A stretch of 64,000 nt of DNA from Phaseolus vulgaris (taxonomy: Eukaryota > Streptophyta > Magnoliopsida > Fabales > Fabaceae), in assembly GCF_000499845.2 (NCBI RefSeq), contig NC_023759.2, forward strand, positions 42,487,172-42,551,171, read 5' to 3'. The first letter of the stretch is position 1. The number at the start of each line of letters is the position of its first letter. Below are positions 62,216-64,000 of the stretch, in pieces. A program made the position numbers and the translations under genes. The notes under the pieces are model-generated. The model made no database searches. It saw only the letters and a list, made by a program, of their open reading frames with translations, and had not been told where the DNA came from.

Positions 62216-64000
62216 AGTGTTTTTATCAATTTGATTAAGCTCATACTATACAAAAATTTGGTAATATTTGGATAACTTGCTCTAAAATCCTAAATTTTTT
62301 GGAGTGATTCCCTAGTTTGAGGTAGAAATTTCCATCAAAATAAGGAATTTTAGGTAAGGGAAACTAACTTTAATTTTTAATAGTGGAGGGGACGTGGTCC
62401 CAATATTCAATTTCTTTTGCATGGATGTTGTTTGTTTATATATTGTGTTGTTTGTGTATATATTATTTAAACTTGTAGAAATATTAGATTTTGATAGTTT
62501 GGAAGTTAAATATTGTTTTTAATGTTGGAAAGATTTTTGAATGTTATAAATTTTAAAATGTTATGTGATAGAATGATATGTATTATATATGAATGATGAA
62601 AATTGTATGAAATTGGATTTGTACATTTGGGATAATGTATGGACTGATGTTTGTTTGTGTATTAAGTATTGATGCCTATATGGTAACAAAAATCTTCAAG
62701 CTTCACTGATGATTCACATAGACTAAGATATTAGGCAGTGAGAAGCTGATGGAGGAGTTCATGCACATCGTGACATATGAGATGCACTACTTGAGGTGTA
62801 TTGAACTTATCCTGATCATTTCTATTGGATTCGCTGCTAATCTTTTGATCAGATGTTAGTCTCTGGTAGGACTTACTTAATACGGGTCTTCTGGAAGACG
62901 AAGTGAGATTGAAATGAAATTCAATGATTGTGATTGAAAATAGATCAATGTGTATTCTATATGAATGATGAAATTGATATTGAAAATTTATATGACAACA
63001 TTTAAAGAAATGTTTATAAATGATTAGTTTGATTGACTCTTTTTGCATGAATTAAATATGTTATGAAATTTCTTTTCATTAGCTTATTCTTGTTTTTCTT
63101 GTTGTGTTGTGAACTGCGATGACAGTACTACGTACACGAGTAGATGATCATACAGGTAGAGGAGAACCTTAAAGGCTTTAGAGTTTTTTTTGAGTTATGG
63201 ATTTGTACATATTTATATTTCTATAAGTCTTAATCATATATTATGAATGTTTTGAAAAACTCTAAACTTGTATAGAAATATATAGAATGTGTATTGTGAT
63301 AGTATATTATTTTCGGAATGTTACATTTAGAGTTAATAAGTAATTATTAATATATATATATATATATATTGTATTTTAATTTTATTAACAGATTATTTAT
63401 GAAACAGGTAATAAATTTGTATTATAATTATTAAATATAAAATGATATAATTTATTTATTAATATGAGAGAAGATTAAAGTTTTGAATTTAACAATAATT
63501 ATGTAAAAAAAATCATAATTTTTTTAAATTTGCATTTAAAAATATTTAATTTTTCTAACTACAAAATTATATAATTTATTTATGAATCTAACAATAATTA
63601 TGTAAAAAAAATCATAATATTTTTTAACTTTTCATTATAAAACATTTAATTTTATCTAATTTTTTAACAATTTTATGGTAATAAAAAAATATAAAAATCG
63701 ATCTAAAACATAATGAAATTCGACTTCGATGTTTAATTCAAGTGGGCATTTAATGAAAAATCAAATCATACCTAACAGTGAACAAATTAATTTTATGTTT
63801 TACAAATTCTTAAAATATGAATATTTATATATTTACTTTTGATAGTGATTTTAAAACTTGTCTATATCCAACTTAATATATTGCAAAAAGAAATAAAAAT
63901 AAGTATATTCATTAAAATGAATTAATATCGTTAAGTTTATTATAAATATAGGAGAATCTTAAAAACTTTTAAGTTTTTTTTTATAATAAATTTGTACCTA
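62216..64000. other. Spacer; possible LTR-retrotransposon remnant at the window edge
   Basis: GGTAGAGGAGAACCTTAAAG with TTTAGAGTTTTTTTTGAG and GGATTTGTACA (63151-63208) recurs in diverged form at 63949-63997 (TAGGAGAATCTTAAAAAC, AAGTTTTTTTTTATAATA, ATTTGTACC). The two may be parts of LTRs, but the second copy runs off the window. The 105-codon minus frame at 62731-63048 is not recognised. Confidence 0.3.

Overview
This is AT-rich plant nuclear DNA from a dicot, probably a legume near Phaseolus or Vigna. The dicot call rests on spliced genes with GT-AG introns, a phytochrome-interacting bHLH factor, a cytosolic Hsc70 and a plant-type proteasome ATPase. The legume call is an inference from repeat style: a tRNA-Met-primed TRIM with a TGTTGGA...-type LTR end and TCGATTA-rich spacer DNA. 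Nothing bacterial, viral or CRISPR-like was seen.

Four intact host genes can be supported. A PIF1/PIL5-type bHLH transcription factor lies on + (22594-26029, seven coding exons, 511 aa). The 26S proteasome ATPase RPT2 lies on - (31375-35803, six exons, 446 aa). A small secreted glycine-rich protein lies on - (46510-46857), with a broken duplicate of the same locus about 2 kb away (44600-45060). A cytosolic HSC70 lies on - (55158-57725, two exons, 651 aa) behind a perfect heat-shock element and a TATA box. The genes belong to unrelated processes (light signalling, protein turnover, cell wall or secretion, chaperoning) and there is no sign of an operon-like or biosynthetic cluster.

Most of the rest is transposon-derived. 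1-5 kb: an ATT/TAA microsatellite, then a decayed LINE interrupted by a TRIM. 5-9 kb: CACTA-type MITE ends and a LINE 3' end. 9-16 kb: AT-rich spacer with a solo TRIM LTR, a long (AT)n tract and a second CACTA MITE. 16.8-22.0 kb: a nearly complete PIF/Harbinger element with both genes (DDE transposase and Myb/SANT-like protein), ending about 590 bp before the PIF1 start codon. 28-30 kb and 36-38 kb: clusters of small inverted-repeat elements sharing a TTTCTTCCTGCACC-type terminus, on both sides of RPT2. 38.3-40.2 kb: a non-autonomous Harbinger-like element carrying an array of TCGATTA palindromes. 49.9-52.7 kb: a larger 5'-truncated LINE. 60.5-61.0 kb: another LINE 3' end. 61.8-62.2 kb: a tandem duplication of about 200 bp.

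The most informative points are the Harbinger element next to PIF1 with its 117-bp internal tandem repeat and a one-base coding defect, the repeated MITE family around RPT2, the second Harbinger-like element with its palindrome array, and the decayed twin of the glycine-rich protein gene. I found no convincing undescribed biochemical system. The novelty here is at the level of transposable-element structure.
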